NCBI RefSeq assembly: GCF_015690345.1
Contig: NZ_JADPUN010000177.1
Span: forward strand, 1-64,000
Direction of reading: 5' to 3'
DNA from: Plantactinospora alkalitolerans
GTDB lineage: Bacteria; Actinomycetota; Actinomycetes; Mycobacteriales; Micromonosporaceae
Length of the DNA: 64,000 bases
The translations under genes and the position numbers were made by a program. The notes under the pieces are model-generated. The model saw only the letters and a program-made list of their open reading frames with translations, ran no database searches and was not told the DNA's origin. Every line of letters begins with the position of its first letter. Positions within the stretch are counted from its first letter, which is position 1. Below are positions 26,362 to 34,018 of this stretch, one piece after another.

Positions 26362-26695
26362 TCTTCGTCTCTCCCCTGGTCTCGACGGCCTGGCACGGCG
26401 CCGTCAGCGTTGACGGAGCCTACTCGCCGCGGGCAACCAACGACGGAACTGACACATTCTCGCTGTTTCGCCGGCCGCATCCCGGCCCCGTCCAGCGGCT
26501 CGGAGTCCACAGTCGCCGCGACGGAGCGCTCCGAAGTGGGCACCGAGTGGCGCCGAAAGCACGCACGCAAAGAACGTACAAGACCCACCCCCACCACCCC
26601 ACGCATGCTCGCCGAGCGTAAGGAAGGGCCCCCTGTTATCGCTTTTTGTAGATAAAGGGCCCCTTCCTAACCACTGCGAGCCCGAGGAGTTCGAG
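26362..26695. other. Divergent intergenic region with palindromic element
   Basis: This 334-nt region separates the Asp23 gene and the DUF2000 gene. Apart from the palindrome at 26619-26669 it holds no gene or repeat that I can support. Both promoters must be here. Confidence 0.5.
26619..26669. repeat. GGAAGGGCCCC-type palindromic element
   Basis: TAAGGAAGGGCCCCC (26619-26633) and GGGCCCCTTCCTA (26657-26669) form a near-perfect stem around a lower-GC loop, CTGTTATCGCTTTTTGTAGA. The contrast between loop and surroundings makes it stand out. Similar AAGGAAGGGCCCC palindromes are, as far as I recall, common between genes of Micromonosporaceae genomes. It ends 27 nt before the DUF2000 start, so it would be in the 5' leader or a terminator ahead of it. 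Confidence 0.75.
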
Positions 26696-27148
26696 ATGAG
26701 CGTTTCCGTTCCCACCAGCGAGCCGGAGGCGGCGCGGGTACGGTTCGACACCAAGATCGCCGTACTGCTCCGCGCCGACCTGGCCGGCTGGCAGCGGCTC
26801 AACGTCACCGCGTTCCTGTGCAGTGGCATCGCCGGAGCCGAACCGGATCTGCTGGGTGCCGAGTACCTGGACGCCGACGGAACCCGTTACCTGCCGATGT
26901 TCCGCCAGCCTGTACTGGTCTTCGCGGGTGATCGGGACACCGTCATCGGCGCGCACCGGCGTGCCGTCGAGCGTGGGATGCGAATCGCCGTGTTCACCGA
27001 GGAACTCTTCCGGACCGGCAACGACCGGGACAACCGCGCGGCGGTACGGGCCGTCGGGCGGGACCGGCTCGAGGTGGTGGGACTGGCCGTGCACGGACCG
27101 AAGAACGCGGTCGACAAGCACATGAAGGGCGCCGTCCTGCACCCGTGA
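26696..27148 (+). CDS. DUF2000 family protein
   Basis: The 150-residue protein matches DUF2000, a family with a peptidyl-tRNA-hydrolase-2-like fold. FDTKIAVLLRADLAGWQRLNVTAF at the start, the central QPVLVFAGD and the late DRLEVVGLAVHGPKNAVDKHMKG are typical. Molecular function is unknown. No signal peptide or membrane helix is visible, so it is cytoplasmic. It is convergent with meaB, the stops being only 11 nt apart. Confidence 0.88.
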   Translation: MSVSVPTSEPEAARVRFDTKIAVLLRADLAGWQRLNVTAFLCSGIAGAEPDLLGAEYLDADGTRYLPMFRQPVLVFAGDRDTVIGAHRRAVERGMRIAVFTEELFRTGNDRDNRAAVRAVGRDRLEVVGLAVHGPKNAVDKHMKGAVLHP

Positions 27149-27158
27149 ACCGGAGCGG

Positions 27159-28256
27159 TCAGCCGGCGTGGTGACCGAGTTGGTCGAGCAGCTCGGCGGC
27201 GGCGGCGTACGGGTCCAGCACGCCGTCGGCCACCCGTGCGGCGAGCCCTGCGAGCGGCGTACCCGCGCGCAGCGAGCCCATCCGGTCCCGAAGGGTGCCG
27301 AGCGCGATCGCCTCGACCTCGGCGGCGGCCCGCGCCTCGCGGCGCTGCCGCAGCTCGCCGTGCTCGACCAGCCAGCCGCGGTGTTTCTCGATCGCCGTGA
27401 CGAGTTCGTCGATCCCCTCGCCCCGGGTGGCCACCGCGCGCACCACGCGTGGCCGCCATGCCCCGGCACCGCGCTCGCCCAGCGCGATCATGCCCTGGAT
27501 GTCCCGGACGGTGGCGTCCGCGCCGTCCCGGTCGGCCTTGTTGACGACGAACACGTCGGCGATCTCCAGGATGCCGGCCTTAACCGCCTGGATCGCGTCG
27601 CCCATTCCCGGCGCGAGCAGCACCAGCGTGGTGTCGGCCAGCGAGGCGACCTCCACCTCGGCCTGGCCGACCCCCACGGTCTCCACCAGTACGACGTCGC
27701 AGCCGGCGCCTTCCAGCACCCGGACCGCCTGCGGGGTGGCCGCCGCCAGCCCGCCCAGGTGACCCCGGCTGGACATGGACCTGATGTAGACACCGGGATC
27801 GGTGGCGTGGTCCTGCATCCGGACCCGGTCGCCGAGGATCGCCCCACCGGTGAACGGGCTGGACGGGTCCACGGCGAGCACCCCGACCCGGTGGTCGCGG
27901 GCCCGCAACGCCCGGACGAGTTCGTTGGTGGTGGTCGACTTGCCCACCCCGGGCGATCCGGTCAGGCCGATCACCTGGGCTGCGCCGGTGTGCGGCGCGA
28001 GAGCCGCCGCGACCTGCGGCAGCAGTTCGTCGCCCGACTCGACCAGGGTGATCAATCGGGCCACCGCCCGTGGATCACCGTCCCGGGCCCGGCTGACCAG
28101 CGCCGGCACGTCCCGACTCCGCCGTACCGGCCCCGCCGGAGTGGCCACCCGCGAACCGTCGCCAGCCCGCGCCGTCGGGGCATCGCCTGGCCGCGCCGTC
28201 GGGGCATCGCCTGGCCGCGTCGTCGGGGCCGGACCTGCGGAACGCGGCGCCGTCAC
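27159..28256 (-). CDS. meaB: MeaB-type GTPase, mutase chaperone
   Basis: The 365-residue protein carries GSPGVGKST (P-loop), [36 protein letters not shown] and NKAD, the signature of MeaB/ArgK GTPases that load and protect adenosylcobalamin-dependent acyl-CoA mutases. Residues 1 to about 45 are an extra arm with PGDAPTAR repeats (24-bp DNA repeat at about 28171-28218), not part of the family domain. The GTG start overlaps the thiolase stop by 4 nt (GTGA), so translation is coupled. Partners nearby are icmA and the methylmalonyl-CoA epimerase gene. Confidence 0.95.
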   Translation of the reverse strand: MTAPRSAGPAPTTRPGDAPTARPGDAPTARAGDGSRVATPAGPVRRSRDVPALVSRARDGDPRAVARLITLVESGDELLPQVAAALAPHTGAAQVIGLTGSPGVGKSTTTNELVRALRARDHRVGVLAVDPSSPFTGGAILGDRVRMQDHATDPGVYIRSMSSRGHLGGLAAATPQAVRVLEGAGCDVVLVETVGVGQAEVEVASLADTTLVLLAPGMGDAIQAVKAGILEIADVFVVNKADRDGADATVRDIQGMIALGERGAGAWRPRVVRAVATRGEGIDELVTAIEKHRGWLVEHGELRQRREARAAAEVEAIALGTLRDRMGSLRAGTPLAGLAARVADGVLDPYAAAAELLDQLGHHAG

Positions 28257-29452
28257 TCCTGCCCGCCACCCTGCCGGGGCACGTGGATGATCAGCGCGTC
28301 GCCCTGGCCACCACCACCGCAGAGTGCCGCCGCCCCGGTGCCGCCACCCCGGCGTCGCAGTTCCATCGCCAGGGTGAGGACCAGCCGGGCCCCGGACATC
28401 CCGATCGGGTGGCCGAGCGCGATCGCTCCGCCGTTTACGTTCACGATCTCGGGGCTCACTCCGAGGTCACGGGTCGACTTGACACCGACCTGGGCGAACG
28501 CCTCATTGATCTCGATCAGATCCAGGTTGGCGACGGAGAGCCCGCCCTTGCGGAGCGCGTGCTCGATGGCGTTGGACGGCTGCGAGTGCAGCGAGTTGTC
28601 GGGACCGGCGACGTTGCCGTGCGCGCCGATCTCGGCGAGCCAGGTCAGGCCGAGTTCCCTGGCCTTGGCCTCGCTCATCACCACCACCGCACAGGCGCCG
28701 TCGGAGATCGGCGACGAGCTGCCGGCGGTGATCGTCCCGTCCGGAGTGAACGCGGGGCGCAGCCGGGCCAGGGACTCGACGGTGGTGTCCGGACGGATCC
28801 CCTCGTCCTCGCTGATCACCAGCGGGTCGCCCTTGCGCTGCGGAACCGTCACCGGAACGATCTCGTCGGCGAAGGCACCGTTCTTCTGCGCGGCGGCGGC
28901 CCGCTGGTGGCTGGCCGCCGCGAAGGTGTCCTGCTCGGTACGGCTGATCCCGTGCCGGGAGTTGTGCCGCTCCGTGGACTCGCCCATCGCGCAGCAGTCC
29001 CAGGGGTCGGTCAGGCCGTCCAGCGCCATGTGGTCGGAGATCACCACGTCGCCGTACTTGTAGCCGGCCCGCTGACCGCGCAGCAGGTGCGGGGCGTTGG
29101 TCATCGACTCCATCCCGCCGGCCACCACGATGTCGAACTCGCCGGCCCGGATGAGCTGGTCGGCCAGGGCGATCGCGTCGAGGCCGGAGAGGCAGACCTT
29201 GTTGATGGTCAGCGCGGGTACGGACATCGGAATGCCCGCCTCGACGGCCGCCTGTCGGGCCGGGATCTGGCCGGCACCGGCCTGGAGCACCTGCCCCATG
29301 ATCACGTACTGCACCTGGTCGGCAGGGACACCGGACCGCTCCAGGGCGGCCCGGATGGCGATCCCACCGAGCTTCGTCGCCGGAAAGTCCTTGAGGTTGC
29401 CCAGCAGCCGCCCCATCGGGGTACGGGCGCCGCTGACGATCACGGATGCCAT
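28253..29452 (-). CDS. Acetyl-CoA C-acetyltransferase (thiolase)
   Basis: The 399-residue product is a type II thiolase. [15 protein letters not shown] carries the nucleophilic Cys, [10 protein letters not shown] the conserved His, and [10 protein letters not shown] the second Cys. It condenses two acetyl-CoA to acetoacetyl-CoA or runs the reverse reaction in fatty-acid and ketone breakdown. The ATG at 29450-29452 has GGAGG 11 nt upstream. The gene leads a two-gene operon with meaB and is divergent from the epimerase gene with only 65 nt between starts, so all three may share control. Confidence 0.94.
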   Translation of the reverse strand: MASVIVSGARTPMGRLLGNLKDFPATKLGGIAIRAALERSGVPADQVQYVIMGQVLQAGAGQIPARQAAVEAGIPMSVPALTINKVCLSGLDAIALADQLIRAGEFDIVVAGGMESMTNAPHLLRGQRAGYKYGDVVISDHMALDGLTDPWDCCAMGESTERHNSRHGISRTEQDTFAAASHQRAAAAQKNGAFADEIVPVTVPQRKGDPLVISEDEGIRPDTTVESLARLRPAFTPDGTITAGSSSPISDGACAVVVMSEAKARELGLTWLAEIGAHGNVAGPDNSLHSQPSNAIEHALRKGGLSVANLDLIEINEAFAQVGVKSTRDLGVSPEIVNVNGGAIALGHPIGMSGARLVLTLAMELRRRGGGTGAAALCGGGGQGDALIIHVPRQGGGQE

Positions 29453-29517
29453 CGAAACTCTCGCCTCCGGGGGGACCTGGCGAAACGCCTTAACGTCGGT
29501 TAGGTCAGACTATCGCG

Positions 29518-30114
29518 GTGGACGACGACGACTCGGTCTGGCCCGCTGCCGACAATGTCACAGGCACCGGTGACGTCACAGGCACTGACAACGCCACAGG
29601 CACTGGCAACGTCACAGGGATCGACAACGCCACAGGCACTGGCAACGTCACAGGGATCGACAACGCCACAGGCGCTGACAACGTCGCGGGGATCGGCCTG
29701 CTCCGTATCGATCATGTCGGGGTGGCGGTTTGGGACCTCGACGCGGCGATCGAGTTCTACCAGCGGGTCTTCGGGATGCGCTGCGTACACACCGAGACGA
29801 ACACGGAGCAGGGCGTCCGCGAGGCGATGCTGAGCGTCGGCCCGACACCGGCCGGCGGCTGCGTACAACTGCTGGCACCGTTGACCCCGGAGGCCCCGAT
29901 CGCGAAGTTCCTGAACCGGTTCGGGCCGGGCGTCCAGCAGGTGGCGTACACGGTGGCGGACGTCGATGCCGCCTGTGCCGCGCTGCGCGACCGGGGCGTG
30001 CGCGTGCTCTACGAGACGCCGAGACGCGGCACCGCGGGGTCCCGGATCAACTTCGTACATCCCCGGGACGCCGGTGGGGTGCTGGTGGAACTGGTCGAAC
30101 CCGCGAAGGGATGA
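29518..30114 (+). CDS. mce: Methylmalonyl-CoA epimerase with repeat-rich N-terminal arm
   Basis: From about residue 60 the 198-residue protein is a vicinal-oxygen-chelate fold epimerase. IDHVGVAVWDLDAAIEFY carries the first metal His, and GCVQLLAPL and VLVELVEP carry Gln and Glu ligands. The position where well-studied epimerases have a second His reads GPGVQQVAYTV here, so that ligand appears to be Gln. It interconverts (S)- and (R)-methylmalonyl-CoA, linking propionyl-CoA and mutase metabolism. Residues 1-59 are an added arm, mostly TGTGNV/TGIDNA hexads from an 18-bp DNA repeat. The GTG at 29518 has no ribosome binding site, so the transcript may be leaderless or the true start could lie near the fold. 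Confidence 0.88.
   Translation: MDDDDSVWPAADNVTGTGDVTGTDNATGTGNVTGIDNATGTGNVTGIDNATGADNVAGIGLLRIDHVGVAVWDLDAAIEFYQRVFGMRCVHTETNTEQGVREAMLSVGPTPAGGCVQLLAPLTPEAPIAKFLNRFGPGVQQVAYTVADVDAACAALRDRGVRVLYETPRRGTAGSRINFVHPRDAGGVLVELVEPAKG
29551..29694. repeat. 18-bp tandem repeat, eight units, at the 5' end of the epimerase gene
   Basis: Eight consecutive 18-nt units based on GACAACGCCACAGGCACT and GGCAACGTCACAGGGATC, partly alternating as a 36-nt higher-order unit, encode an in-frame hexapeptide series. Confidence 0.95.
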
Positions 30115-30142
30115 GCCCGGCGGGACGGGCGAGGGTCGTTGG

Positions 30143-31024
30143 TCAGGCCGGCACGGTGTCGTACGACTCGATCAGCTCGGCCGGCAGCGGCGCCAGGTCG
30201 GTCGCCCGCAGGAAGTCGCCGAGGGTCGTCCCGGTGCATTCCGAGTCGACGTTCCGCGCGCCGGCCCGAGCCTGCACGTCCCGGAGGTTGACGGCCCGGA
30301 AGTCGATGGAGAACCGGGTCCGGCCCGAGGTGTTCGGCACGGTGCTGTGCAACTGGGCGCCGGAGAAGAGCAGGACGCCGCCGGGCGGGGTGACCACCCG
30401 GAGATCCGGCTCCGGTTCGAGGTCCTGCAGGGCCGCAGGCTGCTTGCGGGTCTCGGCGTGTACCTGCTGGGCGGCGCTGGTCCGCCCGTGCGCCACCCAC
30501 TCGGCGTAGTTGTAGTTCCGGGAGCTGTTCGGGATCCCGGTGTCGAAGTATCTCGGGTGGAAGGCCATCACGTTGGACTCCGCCACGTCGTACACCGGCA
30601 TCCAGAAGTTCAGCTGGGACATCGGCGCGGAGAACCAGGTGTCCCGGTGGGACTCGAACTGGAGGGTCAGGCCGGCGTTGAGGTACTCGCTGGTCATCGT
30701 GCGGAGCCGGGGGACGTCGAAGTACGTCTGCGCCGGATCCGCGCCGAGGTCGGAGAGCATGCCCCGGACGAGTTCGGCGCTCCGCGGATGGTTGATGAAG
30801 CTCGGCTTGAGCTCGGCCAGCACCCGTACGTAGTCCGGACCGGCGAGGTGGTGCTGGGCGTCGGGCGGGAAGTGTGGTGTGAACGCCGTCTCGACCATCT
30901 GCCGGGCGAAGGCGACCAGCGCCATCGAGTGCGGCGTCGGCGAGTAGACGAACAGGTCCCCGGCGAAGAGCCTCTTCCGACGCTCGTCGTCGGACATCGG
31001 CGAGTCGAAGTGCAGCACCGTCAC
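30143..31024 (-). CDS. Phytanoyl-CoA-dioxygenase-like Fe(II)/2-oxoglutarate enzyme
   Basis: A GTG at 31022-31024 follows AGGAGG at 5 nt and gives 293 residues. The protein shows a facial-triad pattern: ESHRDTWFSAP (His-x-Asp) in the middle and GAQLHSTVPN (distal His) followed by RTRFSIDFRAV, whose Arg would bind 2-oxoglutarate. NFWMPVYDV and GGVLLFSGAQLH are beta-strands of the double-stranded helix. It would hydroxylate or otherwise oxidise an unknown small molecule or carrier-bound substrate. It is divergent from the F420-dependent oxidoreductase gene, 181 nt apart. No biosynthetic cluster is evident at this spot. Confidence 0.75.
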   Translation of the reverse strand: MTVLHFDSPMSDDERRKRLFAGDLFVYSPTPHSMALVAFARQMVETAFTPHFPPDAQHHLAGPDYVRVLAELKPSFINHPRSAELVRGMLSDLGADPAQTYFDVPRLRTMTSEYLNAGLTLQFESHRDTWFSAPMSQLNFWMPVYDVAESNVMAFHPRYFDTGIPNSSRNYNYAEWVAHGRTSAAQQVHAETRKQPAALQDLEPEPDLRVVTPPGGVLLFSGAQLHSTVPNTSGRTRFSIDFRAVNLRDVQARAGARNVDSECTGTTLGDFLRATDLAPLPAELIESYDTVPA

Positions 31025-31205
31025 TGAGGCCTCCTGCGGTAGCTCCCGGTAGGTCTGCGCAGCGGTCACGGTAGGCGGCGTCCGGCGGCCGGCGGAAGCG
31101 GCCGTGCGGTCGGGGCGGCGCCCGTGTCGCGAATCCGACTTCACGAAGCGCGACGAGCCGGTCACGTACGACCGCCTCGGGGATCCGGGCACATAGAGTC
31201 GGACG

Positions 31206-32330
31206 ATGCCGCCGCGCCCGCCCCTGGAGAGTCGGACGACGCCGCCCGCGCCCACCCGTGGCGAGCCACCCGCCGGGCGGTCCGTCCAGCCACCCGCCGG
31301 GCGGGGAACCGAGCCACCCGCCGGGCGGGGAACCGAGCCATCCGCCGGACGGTCCGTCCAGCCACCCGCGTACCGGTCCGTCCCGGCGCGGCCGTTCCGG
31401 TTCACCGCCTCCATGCCCGCTCTCGACGGACCGGTGGCCCGCTGGCGCGACGAGATCCGCCGGATCGAGGACCTCGGCTTCAGCTCGGTCTCGATCTCCG
31501 ACCACCTCACCGGCGGCTGGGCGATGGACCCGCTCGTGGCGATGACCGTCGCCGCCGAGGCCACCACCCGGCTCCGGGTGTCGGCGATGGTCTTCTGCAA
31601 CGACTTCCGGCATCCGGTGCTGCTGCACAAGTCACTGGCCAACCTCGACGTCTTCTCCGGCGGCCGGGTCGAGGTCGGGCTCGGCGCCGGCTGGCTGCGC
31701 GACGACCACGACGCGGCCGGTCTGCCGTTCGACCCGCCAGGGGTACGCGTCGAACGGCTGAGCGAGTCGATCGAGGTGCTACTCGGCCTGTTCGGGGACA
31801 AGCCGGTCAGTTTCGCCGGGCGGCACTATCAGGTCGCCGGGCTGGACGGTCTGCCCAAGCCGGTGCAGCGGCCCCATCCGCCGCTACTGGTGGGTGGCGG
31901 CAGCCGCCGGATCCTCGAACTGGCTGGCCGGCGTGCCGACATCGTCGGCATCAATCCGCGGCTCGCCCCGGACGTCGATCCGCTCGCCGCCGTCGACGAG
32001 ATGAGCCCGGAGCGCTTCGCCCGCAAGGTTGCCTGGGCCAGGGAGGCCGCAGTCGCCGCCGGTCGCGACCCGGGCGCGTTGGAGTTCCAGTTGCGGATGT
32101 TCGACGTACGGGTGGTGCACCGTGGTGTCGAGCACCAGGCCAGCTCCAGTCATGCCCGGCTCGCCGACCCGGCCGCGCTGGCCTCCTCGCCGTCGGTGCT
32201 GCACGGCAGCGTCGACGAGTGTGTCGACCGGCTCCTCGCGATCCGGGAGCGGTACGGCGTCAACTACCTGCACCTGGGCGGCAACCTGGACGCCGCCGCG
32301 CCGATCGTGGCCCGGCTGGCCGGACGATGA
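31206..32330 (+). CDS. LLM-class F420-dependent oxidoreductase
   Basis: The catalytic part (from about residue 60) is a luciferase-like monooxygenase-fold barrel. RPFRFTASM, EDLGFSSVSISDHL, FSGGRVEVGLGAGWLRDD and KPVQRPHPPLLVGGGSRRILELAGRRADIVGI are hallmarks of the actinobacterial F420-dependent family. The substrate is unknown. Residues about 20-59 are PPAGRGTE-type octads from a 24-bp tandem repeat, an extra N-terminal arm. The ATG at 31206 has only a weak ribosome binding site. No in-frame ATG or GTG lies between it and the first beta-strand, so this start or a nearby upstream one must be used. Confidence 0.88.
   Translation: MPPRPPLESRTTPPAPTRGEPPAGRSVQPPAGRGTEPPAGRGTEPSAGRSVQPPAYRSVPARPFRFTASMPALDGPVARWRDEIRRIEDLGFSSVSISDHLTGGWAMDPLVAMTVAAEATTRLRVSAMVFCNDFRHPVLLHKSLANLDVFSGGRVEVGLGAGWLRDDHDAAGLPFDPPGVRVERLSESIEVLLGLFGDKPVSFAGRHYQVAGLDGLPKPVQRPHPPLLVGGGSRRILELAGRRADIVGINPRLAPDVDPLAAVDEMSPERFARKVAWAREAAVAAGRDPGALEFQLRMFDVRVVHRGVEHQASSSHARLADPAALASSPSVLHGSVDECVDRLLAIRERYGVNYLHLGGNLDAAAPIVARLAGR
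31263..31382. repeat. 24-bp tandem repeat, five units, in the F420 oxidoreductase gene
   Basis: Five 24-nt units (31263, 31287, 31311, 31335, 31359) based on GAGCCACCCGCCGGGCGGGG plus AACC or TCCGTC endings encode an in-frame octapeptide series. Confidence 0.92.
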
Positions 32331-32487
32331 GCCGGTCGGCGAGCACGGCGGCGGCCGTGGCCGGTCGATCGCGGCGGTCGGTGCTCCCCGTCGGCGGTCG
32401 CGGCCGGCGACCCGAAACCGGCGAGCGAAGTGGCGAGCCAAACCGGCGACCGAAAGTGGAAAAGGTACGACCGTCCGGCGAGTTGTG

Positions 32488-32516
32488 TTGACCTTGTCAT
32501 CTGCGCGCGATAGAAC
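32488..32516 (+). promoter_or_regulatory. Candidate housekeeping promoter for the FilP-like gene
   Basis: TTGACC (32488-32493) and TAGAAC (32511-32516) are separated by 17 nt and lie about 48 nt upstream of the start at 32564. The -35 box is a good match to the main sigma-factor consensus; the -10 box is weaker. Confidence 0.45.
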
Positions 32517-32563
32517 GGGCCGGCTCTTGCGAAGGACCCCGGGGAGTCTGCAAGTATGTCCCA

Positions 32564-33826
32564 ATGCCCCAGCAGCAGTCCTCCCCTCTCGCGTTCTTCG
32601 ACAACGCGAACTCGCAGCCAGACTTCACGGTCGCCCTGCGCGGCTACGACCGTGAGCAGGTCAACAGTCATCTCGGCCGGCTGACAGCGGCACTGAACCA
32701 GTCGGAACAGGGCCGTGCAGAGGCCGAACAGCGGATGAACGACGCCCAGCGTCGACTCCGCCAGGCCGAGCAGCGCCTCGCGTCGGTGGAACAGAAGCTC
32801 ACCGACACCAACAAGCAACTCGAGGAGAACAACCGCCCCACCCTCTCCGGCCTGGGTACCCGGGTCGAGCAGATCCTCCGGCTCGCCGAGGAGCAGGCCA
32901 ACGACCACCGCAGCGAGGCCAAGCGCGAGTCGGAGGGCATCCTCTCGGCCGCCCGGCTGGAAGCTCGGGAGATCACCGACAAGGCCCGCGCCGAGGCCGC
33001 CGCGATGAAGGCCTCGGCCGAGCGGGAGGCGGGCAGCGTCCGTACCGCCGCCGAGCGCGAGGCCGCCGAGGTCCGGGTGCAGGCCCGCCGCGAGGCGGAC
33101 ACCCTGCGTGCCGACGCCGAGCGCGAGACCAAGCAGCTCCGTACGGTGACCGCGCACGAGGTTGCCGAGCTGAAGTCCACGGTCGAGCGGGAGGTCGCCA
33201 CCCTGCGGGCCACCGCCGAGCGGGAGATCACCCAGCAGCGAGCCAAGGCTGCCCGGGAGGCCGAGGAGAAGCGCGCCGAGGCCACCAAGCTCCTCACCGA
33301 CGCCCGGGACAAGCGGGACAAGGACCTCCAGGCGTTGGAACTCCAGTTGGCGGAGCGCCGGGAGAAGGCCGAGCGCGAGGAGTCCGAGCGGCACGCCGCC
33401 CAGGTGGCCCAGACCCAGAAGCTGGTCGGCGAGGCCGAGCAGCGGGCCCGGGCCGCACAGGACCGCGCCAAGGAGATCGAGCAGCGCGCCGAGGCCCGCC
33501 GGGTGGAGTCGGAGCGGTCCGCCGCCGAGACCATCGACAAGGCCAAGAACCTGTCCGACAAGACCCTCAACGAGGCCCGCGCGGAGGCGCACCGGGTGCT
33601 CAGCGAGGCGCGTACCGAGGCGGACCTGACCACGCAGGCGGCTCGCCGGGAGGTCGAGGACCTCACCCGGCAGAAGGACGCCGTCACCTCGCAGCTCGGT
33701 CAGATGCTCTCGGGCCTGGCCGGCATCGTTCCCGGTGTGGGCGCGGCGGCCAAGGCCGAGCCCGCCAAGCCGGCGGCCGACAAGGACGACTCGGAGGACC
33801 GGGTCACCGCCGACGCAGCCGGCTGA
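32564..33826 (+). CDS. filP: FilP-like coiled-coil cytoskeletal protein
   Basis: The 420-residue protein opens with a DivIVA-type segment, FTVALRGYDREQVNSHL (about 21-37). It then has PTLSGLGTRVEQILRLAEEQAND and a long Arg/Glu/Ala coiled coil (about 110-375), ending TSQLGQMLSGLAGIVPG and a short acidic tail. This is the layout of Streptomyces FilP, an intermediate-filament-like protein that forms gradients at hyphal tips with DivIVA and Scy. A second DivIVA-domain coiled-coil gene follows, as scy and filP are also neighbours in Streptomyces. A terminator between the two genes suggests separate transcripts. Confidence 0.82.
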   Translation: MPQQQSSPLAFFDNANSQPDFTVALRGYDREQVNSHLGRLTAALNQSEQGRAEAEQRMNDAQRRLRQAEQRLASVEQKLTDTNKQLEENNRPTLSGLGTRVEQILRLAEEQANDHRSEAKRESEGILSAARLEAREITDKARAEAAAMKASAEREAGSVRTAAEREAAEVRVQARREADTLRADAERETKQLRTVTAHEVAELKSTVEREVATLRATAEREITQQRAKAAREAEEKRAEATKLLTDARDKRDKDLQALELQLAERREKAEREESERHAAQVAQTQKLVGEAEQRARAAQDRAKEIEQRAEARRVESERSAAETIDKAKNLSDKTLNEARAEAHRVLSEARTEADLTTQAARREVEDLTRQKDAVTSQLGQMLSGLAGIVPGVGAAAKAEPAKPAADKDDSEDRVTADAAG

Positions 33827-33870
33827 GCCGTTCGAGGGTCACAGGTCGGACTGCGGGGCAGCAGCACGGC

Positions 33871-33902
33871 CGGGGCCGTACCGGATTTCCGGTACGGCCC
33901 CG
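33871..33902 (+). terminator. Perfect hairpin after the FilP-like gene
   Basis: CGGGGCCGTACCGG (33871-33884) pairs exactly with CCGGTACGGCCCCG (33889-33902) around a 4-nt loop, 45 nt after the stop. Confidence 0.85.
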
Positions 33903-34018
33903 AGTGCTGTCCACCAACAGGTCCGGTAGGTTGGGCATTGTCATTACCCGTGAGCTTCGTCCCATCAGCGGCGCCGGGTATCGCCGCAGAACGGGGCGAC
34001 CCGTGTGAGGATGGGAGC

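Noticed and set aside
27168-29063. 631-residue frame opposite meaB and thiolase
   Set aside because: Antisense of two well-defined enzymes; no recognisable motif.
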